A DNA stretch of 64,000 nucleotides from Prevotella sp. (GCA_017554145.1 JAFZIZ010000008.1:1-64000); one strand, 5' to 3'. Positions 1 to 8,494 are shown, counted from the stretch's first letter. The notes: generated from the letters alone by a model not told the origin. Numbers and translations: made by a program.

Positions 1-1
1 T

Positions 2-27
2 AAAAAAGGGAGCCCGAAGGCTCCCTG
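2..27 (-). terminator. Rho-independent terminator of the surface-protein unit
   Basis: A 7-bp perfect stem (GGGAGCC / GGCTCCC, positions 8-14 and 19-25) with a CGAA loop is followed, on the minus strand, by a run of T (complement of the A run at 2-7). It lies just after the last small peptide gene and closes the minus-strand transcription unit that starts near 6650. Confidence 0.85.
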
Positions 28-46
28 ATTGTTTAGTTGTAGGATG

Positions 47-181
47 TTACCAAACTAAGTTTGGATCGTTAATCTCGTCCTCTTCATCGTCATACCTGCT
101 CAAGTCGCTGCCTGCCAACAACTGGCACTGCTGTTGCAGCACGATGACCTCTATCTCTGGTGTTATATATTTTTTCTTCAT
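47..181 (-). CDS. Small MKK-type peptide, 44 aa (third of three)
   Basis: Open frame from ATG at 181 to TAA at 47, too short for most gene callers. The product starts MKKKYITPEIEV, continues with a Gln-rich stretch and LLAGSD, and ends with an acidic tail. It matches two other short frames in this unit (2283-2420 and 4764-4895) in the pattern MKK.YI.P..EV........LA.S. It begins 20 bases after the stop of the 684-aa beta-helix gene and is the last gene before a terminator. Short proteins with this kind of N-terminus are common and uncharacterised in Prevotella-type genomes. There is no signal peptide. The function is unknown; a chaperone, an anti-toxin-like partner or a modified-peptide precursor would all be guesses. 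Confidence 0.7.
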   Translation of the reverse strand: MKKKYITPEIEVIVLQQQCQLLAGSDLSRYDDEEDEINDPNLVW

Positions 182-194
182 AATCTTGTAAAGT

Positions 195-215
195 TTAACG
201 GTTAACGGTTAAAGA
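195..215. repeat. Heptad tract (TTAACGG), 3 units
   Basis: TTAACGG, TTAACGG, TTAAAGA in exact 7-base register. On the minus strand the tract encodes the last two residues (Asn-Arg) and the TAA stop of the 684-aa surface protein. Confidence 0.8.
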
Positions 216-2256
216 CGATTTTCTTTCCGTTGTGGATATAAATACCCTTCGTCGGATTGGTCACCTTACGTCCGTTGAGGTCGAAGAAACTGTCAACAGT
301 AAACGGTAAACCGTCAACTGAATGAATTCCCGTCGTTTCATCATCTATTCCGAAGAAGTTCGAGCTATCGCCCCCACTAATCAGCAGGAACGCTTTGCGA
401 GCAGGCATTGTGGTACCTGTGTACTTATGGAATCCGAAATGTTCTTCAGTACCAACGGTGGTCTTACCCAGCACATAGAATGTGCCGTCTCCCAGTGAAG
501 ATGTGGCAGTCTGAACATCCACGCCATCCAGGTCGTTCGCGGGAATCTCGAGGTCGGGATCTTCACATTTTGTCATACTGATTTCGTCGTCCTCGCCCTT
601 GATGATGACAGCCGTATTCTTGGGGACGTCCTTACCCAAAGAGTACAGCGTGATGGTCTCGCCGCTCACCTCTGCCGTATAAGCAGTGGCATTCTCATCC
701 TCGTCAATCAAGTAACTCGCGTTACTGCAGTAGAACGTTGTCCAGTAACTACTATTAGCCTCGTTCGCTGTCAGGGGTATGTTACTTGCTACTGTATTAT
801 TATCTCCGTCTCCAATGTACACAGCATCATCACCAGTCAATTCATGAGCATATAATGCGTTTCCGATTACATTGGTGTTTTTCGCTTTTGCGTAGTAAAC
901 TGCATATTTACCATCAACGGTCATGTTGTTGTCCTTAATGTCTGCAATAGGCTCTCCTATCATGTATGAAGAAGTCATACTTATACCAAAGACCTGGTTA
1001 GCATCATCATAGTCAGCAACATTAGCAACAGAGATTGTATTGTTAGATGCTTCAAGCACGTCGATTTCTGCTTCGATACCTGTAACTAAAGCGTAGTTAC
1101 CAGTAGTAGCGTAACCAGTTACGTCAATAATGTTGTTTTTTGCAGTTAAATTGGCTGCACCGGCCCAATTGGTAGTCCAAATAGCAGTAATAGGGCCTTT
1201 TGAAATACCTGTCAATTTATTATCTTTAACAGTGACTGTAAATGGTCCGGCCAATTGGACTGGGTATGCAGTACCAGCACGGTCATCATCATCATCAGTA
1301 GTAGTGTTGACGGTAATATCGTTTGCTTCTACAGTACCGGTTGTGCTGTATATGTCTAAGCTGTAGTAGTATCTTGCACCATCTTCAGCTGTAGTGTCCA
1401 AATGAGTAATGGTGTTTCCTTTGATTAAGATGTCATTAGTACTGTGAATCATTACTGCATCAATAGTAGGATAGCTACCGATAGAACCGTTAGTGTTAAC
1501 AATTACAGTGTTATTGGTAAATTCAACATCTTTTCCGCCTTGAATACCGACGGCTAAGACTAAATCTTGGGCAATGCCTTCTCCATACCAATCAACTGGG
1601 ACTGCAGGAAATTCTGCGCTGATCGTGTTGTTGTCTATTTCAGCATTGTTACTGTTGCTCACTTCTAATCCACGGTAGTGGTCAGATCCAGGGTTTGCAC
1701 CAGTGAAGGTGATTTCAGAGTTGATTAATTTGAAGTTAGCAGCACTATTAGCGAAGATAGCTTTTGCTTCTACTTCATCAGGAGCATTATAAGTTACTGA
1801 TACGCCATCTAATGTGACATCAGAACCGCTTACGTAAATAGCAGCACCGTCATTAGTGGTGAAGTCAGCGCCATCTTCGTTTAAGGTAAATCCGGTTACG
1901 GTTACATCATCACCGGTGATTCGTAAACCCATTTTGTTTAAAACAGCTTTATCACCGGTATTTTCTTTATCACCGTTAATAGTAATAGATCTATCAATAG
2001 TAATGTAACTCAAATTAGCATTAGTAAATTCGCCTTGGAAAATCAACTCATCGTATTCAACCGCATCCTTTAAGACACCATTTGCATCGAAGAAGTTAGA
2101 GAAATTGGCTTGAGTTACAACGTTTTCTGGGTCTGCCCATGCCGTCTGTGCGGTCATCGAGAATAGCATCACAAGCAGCACCGCGGCCACTCGTCCTGCG
2201 CCGGTCAGCGTATCCACTACCCGCGCTAAGATTGAAAGGTCTTTCTTCTGTTTCAT
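202..2256 (-). CDS. Secreted right-handed beta-helix surface protein with Prevotella-type C-terminal tail
   Basis: 684 aa. I start it at the ATG at 2256, which gives a normal signal peptide (hydrophobic core VAAVLLVMLFSMTA, cleavage near AWA, residue 41); an upstream GTG at 2286 only adds ten residues. Residues about 45-510 are a repetitive Asn/Thr/Ile-rich right-handed parallel beta-helix with many NNT(I/V) turns. The opening motif (ANFSNFFDANGVLKDAVEYD, then F.GEF and I.I...ITI.GD) resembles the start of methanogen adhesin-like proteins. The last 45 residues hold FDLNGRKVTNPTKGIYIHNG, a Prevotella-type tail similar to type IX secretion signals. No catalytic motif is visible, so a surface adhesin is the best guess. 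Its 3' end is nearly identical in DNA to that of the 578-aa gene at 4914-6650. Confidence 0.8.
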   Translation of the reverse strand: MKQKKDLSILARVVDTLTGAGRVAAVLLVMLFSMTAQTAWADPENVVTQANFSNFFDANGVLKDAVEYDELIFQGEFTNANLSYITIDRSITINGDKENTGDKAVLNKMGLRITGDDVTVTGFTLNEDGADFTTNDGAAIYVSGSDVTLDGVSVTYNAPDEVEAKAIFANSAANFKLINSEITFTGANPGSDHYRGLEVSNSNNAEIDNNTISAEFPAVPVDWYGEGIAQDLVLAVGIQGGKDVEFTNNTVIVNTNGSIGSYPTIDAVMIHSTNDILIKGNTITHLDTTAEDGARYYYSLDIYSTTGTVEANDITVNTTTDDDDDRAGTAYPVQLAGPFTVTVKDNKLTGISKGPITAIWTTNWAGAANLTAKNNIIDVTGYATTGNYALVTGIEAEIDVLEASNNTISVANVADYDDANQVFGISMTSSYMIGEPIADIKDNNMTVDGKYAVYYAKAKNTNVIGNALYAHELTGDDAVYIGDGDNNTVASNIPLTANEANSSYWTTFYCSNASYLIDEDENATAYTAEVSGETITLYSLGKDVPKNTAVIIKGEDDEISMTKCEDPDLEIPANDLDGVDVQTATSSLGDGTFYVLGKTTVGTEEHFGFHKYTGTTMPARKAFLLISGGDSSNFFGIDDETTGIHSVDGLPFTVDSFFDLNGRKVTNPTKGIYIHNGKKIVFNR

Positions 2257-2282
2257 GATTCTTATTGTTTGATCTAAATATT

Positions 2283-2420
2283 TCACATCAGTTCTTCCAG
2301 ATCTTCGAACTCGCGGCTGTGGGCGGGCTCTTCGGCAGGATCGCCGAAACTCTGTGCCAACATACCCCTGTACTCTATGTCAAGCACCTCCGTCTGAGGC
2401 TCTATATATTGTTTCTTCAT
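2283..2420 (-). CDS. Small MKK-type peptide, 45 aa (second of three)
   Basis: ATG at 2420, TGA at 2283. The product starts MKKQYIEPQTEV, keeps LAQS where the other two have LAGS, and has an acidic, Glu-rich C-terminus (EFEDLEELM). It sits 28 bases after the 765-aa gene and 26 bases before the start chosen for the 684-aa gene. It is the most divergent of the three copies. The repeated placement after each large surface-protein gene argues that it is a real gene. Function unknown. Confidence 0.65.
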   Translation of the reverse strand: MKKQYIEPQTEVLDIEYRGMLAQSFGDPAEEPAHSREFEDLEELM

Positions 2421-2424
2421 ATCT

Positions 2425-2464
2425 TTACTTTTTTACCTTCTTACTTTTTTACCTTCTTATCACT
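2425..2464. repeat. Octad tract (TTACTTTT TTACCTTC) with stop codon inside
   Basis: A 16-base word, TTACTTTTTTACCTTC, occurs twice without interruption (2425-2440 and 2441-2456), itself made of two related 8-base words, followed by a partial third unit. On the minus strand it encodes the final Arg and TAA stop (2449-2451) of the 765-aa protein. Confidence 0.8.
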
Positions 2465-4746
2465 TTCTTTCCATTGTGGATGTAGATACCTTTCGTCGGC
2501 TGTGCGATGCGTCTGCCGCTGAGGTCGAACCACTGCTCCGTGCCATCCTTATTGATGGTATGGATGCGGTCGATGGCGGTAGTATCGTCACTAAAGTTAG
2601 AATCGAGTGAGCGGGCGCCATCACCTTCCGTGACCTCGATATAGGCACGGAATGGTGGGATATAGACGTTCTCATGGTCGCTATCCACGATACCCCATTT
2701 GTTATTGCCCTGTAGGATATACTTACCCTCGGAGTCATCATGGTTGAGACCACGCAGCGTACCCTTGAACTGATAGCCGTCAACGGCAGCAGGATTCTCG
2801 ATTTCGGTATTAAAGTCGACCACCAATGGCTCTTCCGTTCCGATGTTCGTATTGTTAGTAGCCACGACGAGATAAGGCGTGTTGGGTACGGGGGATTCTA
2901 TCTCTGTGAAGTTCAGCGTGGTGCCGCTGACACTCTCCAGGGTATAGTAGGTCAGGTCGTCTGTTGGCGGCTCGTAGGGCAGACATACCGTCCAGGCATC
3001 GGTGCCGGCGGGGATGGGTCGTACATAGGTCAGTGTGGCCGTCGTTATGTCGTCGGACACGACTTCGTCTTTCTCATACTCATCACCTTCGTCGATGTTT
3101 TTATAATAACCAGGGGCGAAATTGTCACCGTTGATAGTAACCTGACCACCACGGATAGTCAAGTCACTATAGTTAAGACCATTCATATTGAGGGTGCCTT
3201 GATTGGTGCCGTCGCCTATGATAAAGATGCCTGTCTTTCTACCGCGAGCATTTAAATATCCACCGAAGTCCATATTGCCATTTTTAGTGACAACAATATT
3301 GAGGCATTGACCAGTTTCCGTTACGTTTATTGTCTTATTGTTGGAGCATTCACCTGTTACAATGTAGAAGGTACCAGGATCGTCGCCGAACGTCATCGCC
3401 TCAGTATTGTCGTCGAATACGGTACCGCCCACATTATTTTGAATGGAATTACCTGCACCTGTTCCCGGACTTACAGCCGCATCTCCCTGAAGACTTGAAC
3501 TGATCAAGAGATTGTTCTCTATCGTATTATTCGTGGCTTTATTATTGACAACGACGGCATAGTCTCCTGTAGAAATGATGGCATTGCCGGTAATGATATT
3601 TTGCTTCGTATTATTACTATTAGATAATGTAAATGTACCAGTGACGACATTGCCCGTAAATGTTGTATTGTTTTTATTGATGGAAATATCACTATAGATG
3701 GTGTTATTTTTAACAATGGCCTCATTGCCACTTATTATTAATCTCCCAACAGTGTTGTTAGTGGCTGTCACTCCTTGGGGAATCGTTAATGCACCACTGA
3801 CCTGATTGTTCTCAACGACACTATATGCATATACCGACATGGTACCACCATTGATGATGTTGTTGCGGTAAGTGTTAGGATATTCGGCATCAGCAGGAGC
3901 ACCAAATGCGGTATTCATGGCAGCACCAGCGTAGTTTACTGTATTGTTCTCAATCAGGCCGCCTTTACTACATGGTATAAGACCCCAACAGATTGCTGAA
4001 GAAGTACCTGGTTTAGTGATTACATTATTGGTAAAAGTGGAGAAATTAGGATCATCTCCATTACTATTATATATACTCGCATATAGTATATTACCTACAT
4101 TGCCAGAACACTCAATGGTATTATTGTCCACTGTAGCATATGCGCCACCGCATGTTATTACTACAACTGACGATCCTCCATTATTGCTACACGTAAAATG
4201 TGAGTTCTTGATCGTGGCATGCCGGGATTGATGTTCTACATTGGTGCAATATACAGAAAAGTTTCCTACACCTGGACCCAATCTTACATCATGGACGCTA
4301 TGGGAGATTCCGTCGAACGTCACATATTCTGAGCCGTCAACGAATACCCAACAGTTGTCGAACTGGAGATTCTTCACCACAGTTTGGTCTGCCCCTTGAA
4401 GCACACCGAAGGTCCAATACTTGGTGTCAACGCTTTGGAAAACGGCATTTTCGGTTGAAGACTTGATATTGACCCGCTTGTTGATAAAGATACGCGGCTT
4501 ATTCTCACCTACAAGGGTGGAGAGAAAGGTACCTTGGAAATCCAAAGTTACTCCTGTCTCAACAGCATCTTTCAGGAAATAACCACCTGTCTCATTTGAA
4601 GATTCTGTGGCTTTTCGATACTCGAAATCGCTGTTATACTCAAAGTAGTCGGTGAAATTGGCATTGGTTATCACAATGTCATCCGCCCATGCGCCCGTCA
4701 CTGCCGTCAGCAGGAGGGCAAAAGTAAAGAATAGTTTTCTTCTCAT
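2449..4746 (-). CDS. Secreted beta-helix surface protein with Prevotella-type tail
   Basis: 765 aa with a signal peptide (residues 1-21, ending AWA). It opens with TNANFTDYFEYNSDF and F.GTF motifs like the 684-aa protein. From about 80 to 480 it is an Asn-rich parallel beta-helix with short coils such as NNTIE and NNVI. A second beta-rich region (about 500-700) precedes the tail FDLSGRRIAQPTKGIYIHNG. No enzyme motifs are seen. Its leader DNA (4685-4764) is almost the same as that of the unrelated-in-the-middle 578-aa neighbour (6589-6667), which suggests exchange of export signals between passengers. Adhesin or other surface role is inferred. Confidence 0.8.
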   Translation of the reverse strand: MRRKLFFTFALLLTAVTGAWADDIVITNANFTDYFEYNSDFEYRKATESSNETGGYFLKDAVETGVTLDFQGTFLSTLVGENKPRIFINKRVNIKSSTENAVFQSVDTKYWTFGVLQGADQTVVKNLQFDNCWVFVDGSEYVTFDGISHSVHDVRLGPGVGNFSVYCTNVEHQSRHATIKNSHFTCSNNGGSSVVVITCGGAYATVDNNTIECSGNVGNILYASIYNSNGDDPNFSTFTNNVITKPGTSSAICWGLIPCSKGGLIENNTVNYAGAAMNTAFGAPADAEYPNTYRNNIINGGTMSVYAYSVVENNQVSGALTIPQGVTATNNTVGRLIISGNEAIVKNNTIYSDISINKNNTTFTGNVVTGTFTLSNSNNTKQNIITGNAIISTGDYAVVVNNKATNNTIENNLLISSSLQGDAAVSPGTGAGNSIQNNVGGTVFDDNTEAMTFGDDPGTFYIVTGECSNNKTINVTETGQCLNIVVTKNGNMDFGGYLNARGRKTGIFIIGDGTNQGTLNMNGLNYSDLTIRGGQVTINGDNFAPGYYKNIDEGDEYEKDEVVSDDITTATLTYVRPIPAGTDAWTVCLPYEPPTDDLTYYTLESVSGTTLNFTEIESPVPNTPYLVVATNNTNIGTEEPLVVDFNTEIENPAAVDGYQFKGTLRGLNHDDSEGKYILQGNNKWGIVDSDHENVYIPPFRAYIEVTEGDGARSLDSNFSDDTTAIDRIHTINKDGTEQWFDLSGRRIAQPTKGIYIHNGKKVIRR

Positions 4747-4763
4747 AATAGTTAATTATTTAT

Positions 4764-4895
4764 TTACCAACCTTCGTTGACGATTTCGTTTTGTAGTTCT
4801 TCGTTCATGCCATAGTCGCTACCAGCCAGTATCTGGCACTGCTGTTGCAGCTTCACAACTTCTATCGTTGGCTTGATATAATGTTTCTTGTTCAT
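4764..4895 (-). CDS. Small MKK-type peptide, 43 aa (first of three)
   Basis: ATG at 4895, TAA at 4764. It starts MNKKHYIKPTIEVVKL, followed by QQQCQILAGSD, nearly the same core as the 44-aa peptide at 47-181. It lies 18 bases after the stop of the 578-aa gene and 17 bases before the start of the 765-aa gene, so all three genes are likely on one transcript. It has no signal peptide or membrane segment. Unknown function. Confidence 0.7.
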   Translation of the reverse strand: MNKKHYIKPTIEVVKLQQQCQILAGSDYGMNEELQNEIVNEGW

Positions 4896-4900
4896 CTTCG

Positions 4901-4928
4901 TAAAGGTTAAAGGTTAACGGTTATAGAC
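4901..4928. repeat. Heptad tract (TAAAGGT), 4 units
   Basis: TAAAGGT, TAAAGGT, TAACGGT, TATAGAC in 7-base register. On the minus strand it carries the TAA stop (4914-4916) and the Asn-Arg ending of the 578-aa surface protein, as in the tract at 195-215. Confidence 0.8.
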
Positions 4929-6650
4929 AACTTTCTTTCCATTCACAATATAGAGTCCCTTCGTCGGATTGGTCACCTTACGTCCGCTGAGGTCGAAGAA
5001 ACTGTCAACAGTAAACGGTAAACCGTCAACTGAATGAATTCCCGTTGTTTCCTCATCGAAGCCGAAGAAATTGCTCTCACCACCACCACCGTCATACGTC
5101 AGATATGCCTTGCCGGGGGCGAGGGTACCTACTGCAGACAACTTATAGAAGCCTACACCGTTCTCGCCTTTATTCAGCACGTAGATATTTCCAGCGGCTC
5201 CCGTGATAGCTGTCGTAGTGCCCTGCAACTGATTATCACTAAGCGTTTGTGTCGTTGTGGCAGGTGTCAACACAATGTTGGAAGCCGAAGATTTCAGGAT
5301 GACGGCCTTGCCCGCTGGAATCTCTCTGTCTGGAACCGCTGTCAGCGTCAGTTGATTATCGCTCAGTGCAGCTTGGAATACCGTCGTGTTAGCATCGGCT
5401 GTATAACTACGCGAGACGTTGTAATATGTTGCCCAGTACTCGCCTGTCTTGCCCTCTTTCGCTTTTACCACACCGGGATTTTCGACGACGAGCATTTGAT
5501 GGAGTGCCAGAATAGTGCTACCTGTTGCTTTGAATTGAACGGAGACGTCACCGGGAGCGACGGTGGTTTGGAAGGTGTCGAACGTACTAGAGGTTCCATC
5601 CCAGACATTACTATATTCCTCATCGTTGATGATCAAATCGCCCTCTCCTGCTTGGGCACTGGCAGCAAAAACATACAATGTGGCATCGCCACTAGCAACA
5701 TTCTCAAATGATGACTCATAGATGGCATCCACATATTCATTATTTCCATTAATATAGGAATGGGATAACAGATCGGCCTCTTCCAAAATGTAAACGGACT
5801 TCGGAGTGCCAGATGGTTTGTTGACCATGACAATCAGGGAACTTGGATAGACGGCGACATTGCCAGCGGTCTTTTCCAGACGAAATGTGTTATCGCCATT
5901 AACAACATGTTCCGTAACGTCATAAATCACCAGACCGTATCCATAATTGCCACTAGCACCACCCATATTAATTTGATCTCGATAACTATCGGATTTGGTA
6001 ATATTATTATCATTGAAAGTGGTCGTCCAATCATTGAAGTCGCCGCCAGGAGCCTTATCCCAATTGTATGATACGTACAGTAATGCCCTATAAACGCTTT
6101 CACCATCACCTAGCTCAATCGAGAAAACATCATCTCTGGAAGTATTGGAAGCACTACTATAATTTGTGCCTGTTAAAATCTGGACATCGCCCGTGAAATT
6201 ATCTATTCTCAACGATGGATTGGCGCTGGGATATTCATAATCCTTGCCCAGATAGCCGTTATACAAGATAACAAATGAAAAATCTCCTTGTTCGGCACCA
6301 CCAACACTGACGGTGTAAACAGCATTCTCATTGTTATTGCCCTTAACAGTGTTCTCGGTAATCGGTCGAATAGTGGTGTCGTAGAAATGCAAAGTAGCCG
6401 TCTCGCCAGCAGGAATATTGTCAATCGTTTCTTCGAAAATAATTTCCCCGCTAAGGGATACGGTAACAGCAACATTCGAAGCAGCCGTACTACCAGTGTT
6501 CTTAACCGTTAACGTCATGTAATTTTGTACTCCGGCGTAAACAGTTGGAACACTTGTATATTCCGAATTTAAAGTAACCGTGTACTGTGCCCATGCGCCC
6601 GTTACTGCCGTCAGCAGGAGGGCAAAAGTAAAGAGTAGTATTTTCCTCAT
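4914..6650 (-). CDS. Secreted CARDB / DUF3344-like surface protein with Prevotella-type tail
   Basis: 578 aa. Signal peptide to residue 21 (AWA). Residues about 22-115 look like a CARDB domain (YMTLTVKNTGSTAASNVAV, NIPAGETATLHF). Residues about 120-395 match my knowledge of DUF3344, a family found mainly in methanogen surface proteins: YNGYLG, LYVSYNWDKA, TTFN.NNIT, YGYGLVIYDVTEHVVNGDNT, VAVYPSSLIVMVN and a later ILEEADLLSHSY. The last 45 residues are the Prevotella-type export tail (FDLSGRKVTNPTKGLYIVNG). It is the first gene of the minus-strand surface unit. The domain assignment is from memory of the family, not from a search. Confidence 0.75.
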   Translation of the reverse strand: MRKILLFTFALLLTAVTGAWAQYTVTLNSEYTSVPTVYAGVQNYMTLTVKNTGSTAASNVAVTVSLSGEIIFEETIDNIPAGETATLHFYDTTIRPITENTVKGNNNENAVYTVSVGGAEQGDFSFVILYNGYLGKDYEYPSANPSLRIDNFTGDVQILTGTNYSSASNTSRDDVFSIELGDGESVYRALLYVSYNWDKAPGGDFNDWTTTFNDNNITKSDSYRDQINMGGASGNYGYGLVIYDVTEHVVNGDNTFRLEKTAGNVAVYPSSLIVMVNKPSGTPKSVYILEEADLLSHSYINGNNEYVDAIYESSFENVASGDATLYVFAASAQAGEGDLIINDEEYSNVWDGTSSTFDTFQTTVAPGDVSVQFKATGSTILALHQMLVVENPGVVKAKEGKTGEYWATYYNVSRSYTADANTTVFQAALSDNQLTLTAVPDREIPAGKAVILKSSASNIVLTPATTTQTLSDNQLQGTTTAITGAAGNIYVLNKGENGVGFYKLSAVGTLAPGKAYLTYDGGGGESNFFGFDEETTGIHSVDGLPFTVDSFFDLSGRKVTNPTKGLYIVNGKKVVYNR

Positions 6651-6722
6651 AATAGTTAATTATTTAATGGTTAGTTATATAATCTGTTTACAAAGTAAGT
6701 ACTTTAATATATCTATTCTCTC

Positions 6723-7271
6723 TTACGGCTGTTTATCAAAAGAGACAGGAAGGTTTTCCACAAGTTTCAATTCCATCCTCTGCCCCCTCACAGAAATCAC
6801 CTCAAAGTTTTCAAAGAGTTCGGTGACTTTCATAATATCGTCGAAAGCGCTGGCCGATTCTTCATTTAACTTTTCTTCCACCATAGAAAACATGAGCTTC
6901 TTTAAATTGGGGTTCTGCAACAATTCTCTCACCTCCGGATCGTTAGAAATGACATCATCGACCTTAAGACTGACGTTTTTCCTATTGAATGTGGCGGTAC
7001 ATTTCTTCCCATTCTTCTTCATAGTGCCAGGAATATTAAACGACATCTTCATAAGACCAATACCTTCATCTACCACCTCCATCGGTATCTTTATGTCCAT
7101 TTTATTACCATTAAATACCAAGAGGATGTTTAGATTCGTGTTCTTATCCATCTCTTTCTTAAAATAATCCATTAACTCCTTGCCAGCCTTCCACCTGCCG
7201 TTCATGCTTTGTGCCTGGAGTCCCATCACTACTGCGAGCAGCAGGAGGGTTGTCATCATTATTTTCTTCAT
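6723..7271 (-). CDS. Secreted protein of unknown function, 182 aa
   Basis: It has a clear signal peptide (MKKIMMTTLLLLAVVMGLQAQ). The mature part is Lys/Met-rich with two recurring ideas: a strand-rich region binding around FNGNKMDIKIPMEVVDEGIGLMKMSFNIPG and a C-terminal half with LKLVENLPVSF. It may be a lipocalin-like or DUF4252/4488-like small periplasmic protein but I do not recognise it. It is upstream of the surface-protein unit in the same direction, 72 bases from it. A weak -7-like CGAAGATA lies at 7297-7304 (complement TATCTTCG, one base off consensus). Confidence 0.6.
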   Translation of the reverse strand: MKKIMMTTLLLLAVVMGLQAQSMNGRWKAGKELMDYFKKEMDKNTNLNILLVFNGNKMDIKIPMEVVDEGIGLMKMSFNIPGTMKKNGKKCTATFNRKNVSLKVDDVISNDPEVRELLQNPNLKKLMFSMVEEKLNEESASAFDDIMKVTELFENFEVISVRGQRMELKLVENLPVSFDKQP

Positions 7272-7396
7272 AGATCGGTTTTATAGTTTCTGCCTGCGAA
7301 GATAGTTAAAAACTTTGAAACCACCAAATTTCTCCCCCTTTATTTCAAAAGACATGTCTTCAAACAAGCCCATCTTCGATGCCGTATTAGCTTCGA

Positions 7397-8473
7397 TCAA
7401 GAAGAAATAAGAATCTGAACGATACGCTCAGCGGAACGACCGTCCCAACGGTCGGGTAAGGAGCCTGTCTTCCAGTCGCCTGCAAGCATACGGCGCAGCG
7501 CATCACGCAAGCGCTCCGCATCCTCCCCTACCAACTCATTGGTGCCTTGCTTCACCGTTTCGATATGCTCGGTATAGCTATTGAGCGTGATACAGGGCAC
7601 ATGATGGAAGGTTGCCTCTTCGGCCACATTACCCGAGTCGGTGATGATACCCTTGGCATGGGCAGTGAGATAGCCGAACTGGAGGTAGGGCAATGAGTTG
7701 ATAGTTGATAGATGAAAGTTGATAGTTGAGAACTCTGAACTATTATCTATTATCTCTAAGCTATTGCGAAGTGGGGCGATAACGGGGAAGTTGCCTGCTT
7801 CTTCGCTGATGACCTGAAGCATGCGCTGGAGATTTTCCGTATCGGCAAGGAGGGCCTTGCGATTGATGGTGAATACCAGATACTGGCTGTCTTCAATGCC
7901 ATCAAGACAGGCAGGACGCTGCCAACGATCGTGGTTGAAACGCAAGGAGTCCATAAGGATATTTCCCACCATATATATCTTATGCATCTCGGCACCTTCT
8001 CGCGTGGCAATACTGTTGGAACTGGCGCCTGCAGTGAAGAGCAAATCACTTAAACCATCAATCACTAAACGATTGATTTCCTTTGGCATACGGATATCGA
8101 ACGAACGCGTACCAGCCACCAGATGAGCCAGTCGAAGGCCACGTTTCTTCGTGACTATAGCAGCTGCCATCGTCGATGCAAGGTCGTCGACCACGATGAC
8201 GGTATCCGTAGGATGCTCTTCGAGATAACGCTCGAATTCGGACATCACCCTACCCGTCAGCTCGTTAAGGTTCTCACACTCCACACCCAGAAACACATCA
8301 GGGCGAGGCATCTGTAAGTCGTCGAACAACGAGGCTTCGAGTGTGGGGTCACTCTCAGCACCAGCATACACCAGACGATAGTCAACACCTTCCGTCTTCT
8401 GAATCGCGCGGATAATCGGAGCCACCTTCACGAAGTTAGGTCGTGCTCCCGTAAAAATACATATATTCTGCAT
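7397..8473 (-). CDS. wecB: UDP-N-acetylglucosamine 2-epimerase (non-hydrolysing)
   Basis: 358 aa. Interconverts UDP-GlcNAc and UDP-ManNAc in the cytoplasm, feeding ManNAc into surface polysaccharides. The N-terminus (CIFTGARPNFVKVAPIIRAI) is the family signature; later GTRSFDIRMPKEINR, TDSGNVAEEATFHHVPC (nucleotide-binding serine-glycine region) and QGTNELVG are conserved. Between APLRNSLEII and LPYLQFGYL there is about 20 residues (NSSEFSTINFHLSTINS) encoded by a 7-base repeat tract at 7698-7761, in a loop where the family is variable. No polysaccharide cluster is around it. The start is the ATG at 8473. Confidence 0.88.
   Translation of the reverse strand: MQNICIFTGARPNFVKVAPIIRAIQKTEGVDYRLVYAGAESDPTLEASLFDDLQMPRPDVFLGVECENLNELTGRVMSEFERYLEEHPTDTVIVVDDLASTMAAAIVTKKRGLRLAHLVAGTRSFDIRMPKEINRLVIDGLSDLLFTAGASSNSIATREGAEMHKIYMVGNILMDSLRFNHDRWQRPACLDGIEDSQYLVFTINRKALLADTENLQRMLQVISEEAGNFPVIAPLRNSLEIIDNSSEFSTINFHLSTINSLPYLQFGYLTAHAKGIITDSGNVAEEATFHHVPCITLNSYTEHIETVKQGTNELVGEDAERLRDALRRMLAGDWKTGSLPDRWDGRSAERIVQILISS
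7698..7761. repeat. Heptad tract inside wecB (TTGATAG / TATTATC)
   Basis: Nine consecutive heptads: TTGATAG twice, ATGAAAG, TTGATAG, TTGAGAA, CTCTGAA, then after one base TATTATC twice and TCTAAGC. The reading frame of wecB passes through. Confidence 0.75.
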
Positions 8474-8494
8474 ATTGATGGCGAAGGTACAAAT

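Noticed and set aside
5034..5711. 225-codon plus-strand frame over the DUF3344-like gene
   Set aside because: Shadow frame with no recognisable domain; the minus strand has signal peptide, domains and tail.
7353..7409. 18-codon plus-strand frame (MSSNKPIFDAVLASIKKK)
   Set aside because: Looks protein-like but is too short to support, overlaps the end of wecB and has no promoter; possibly a remnant.
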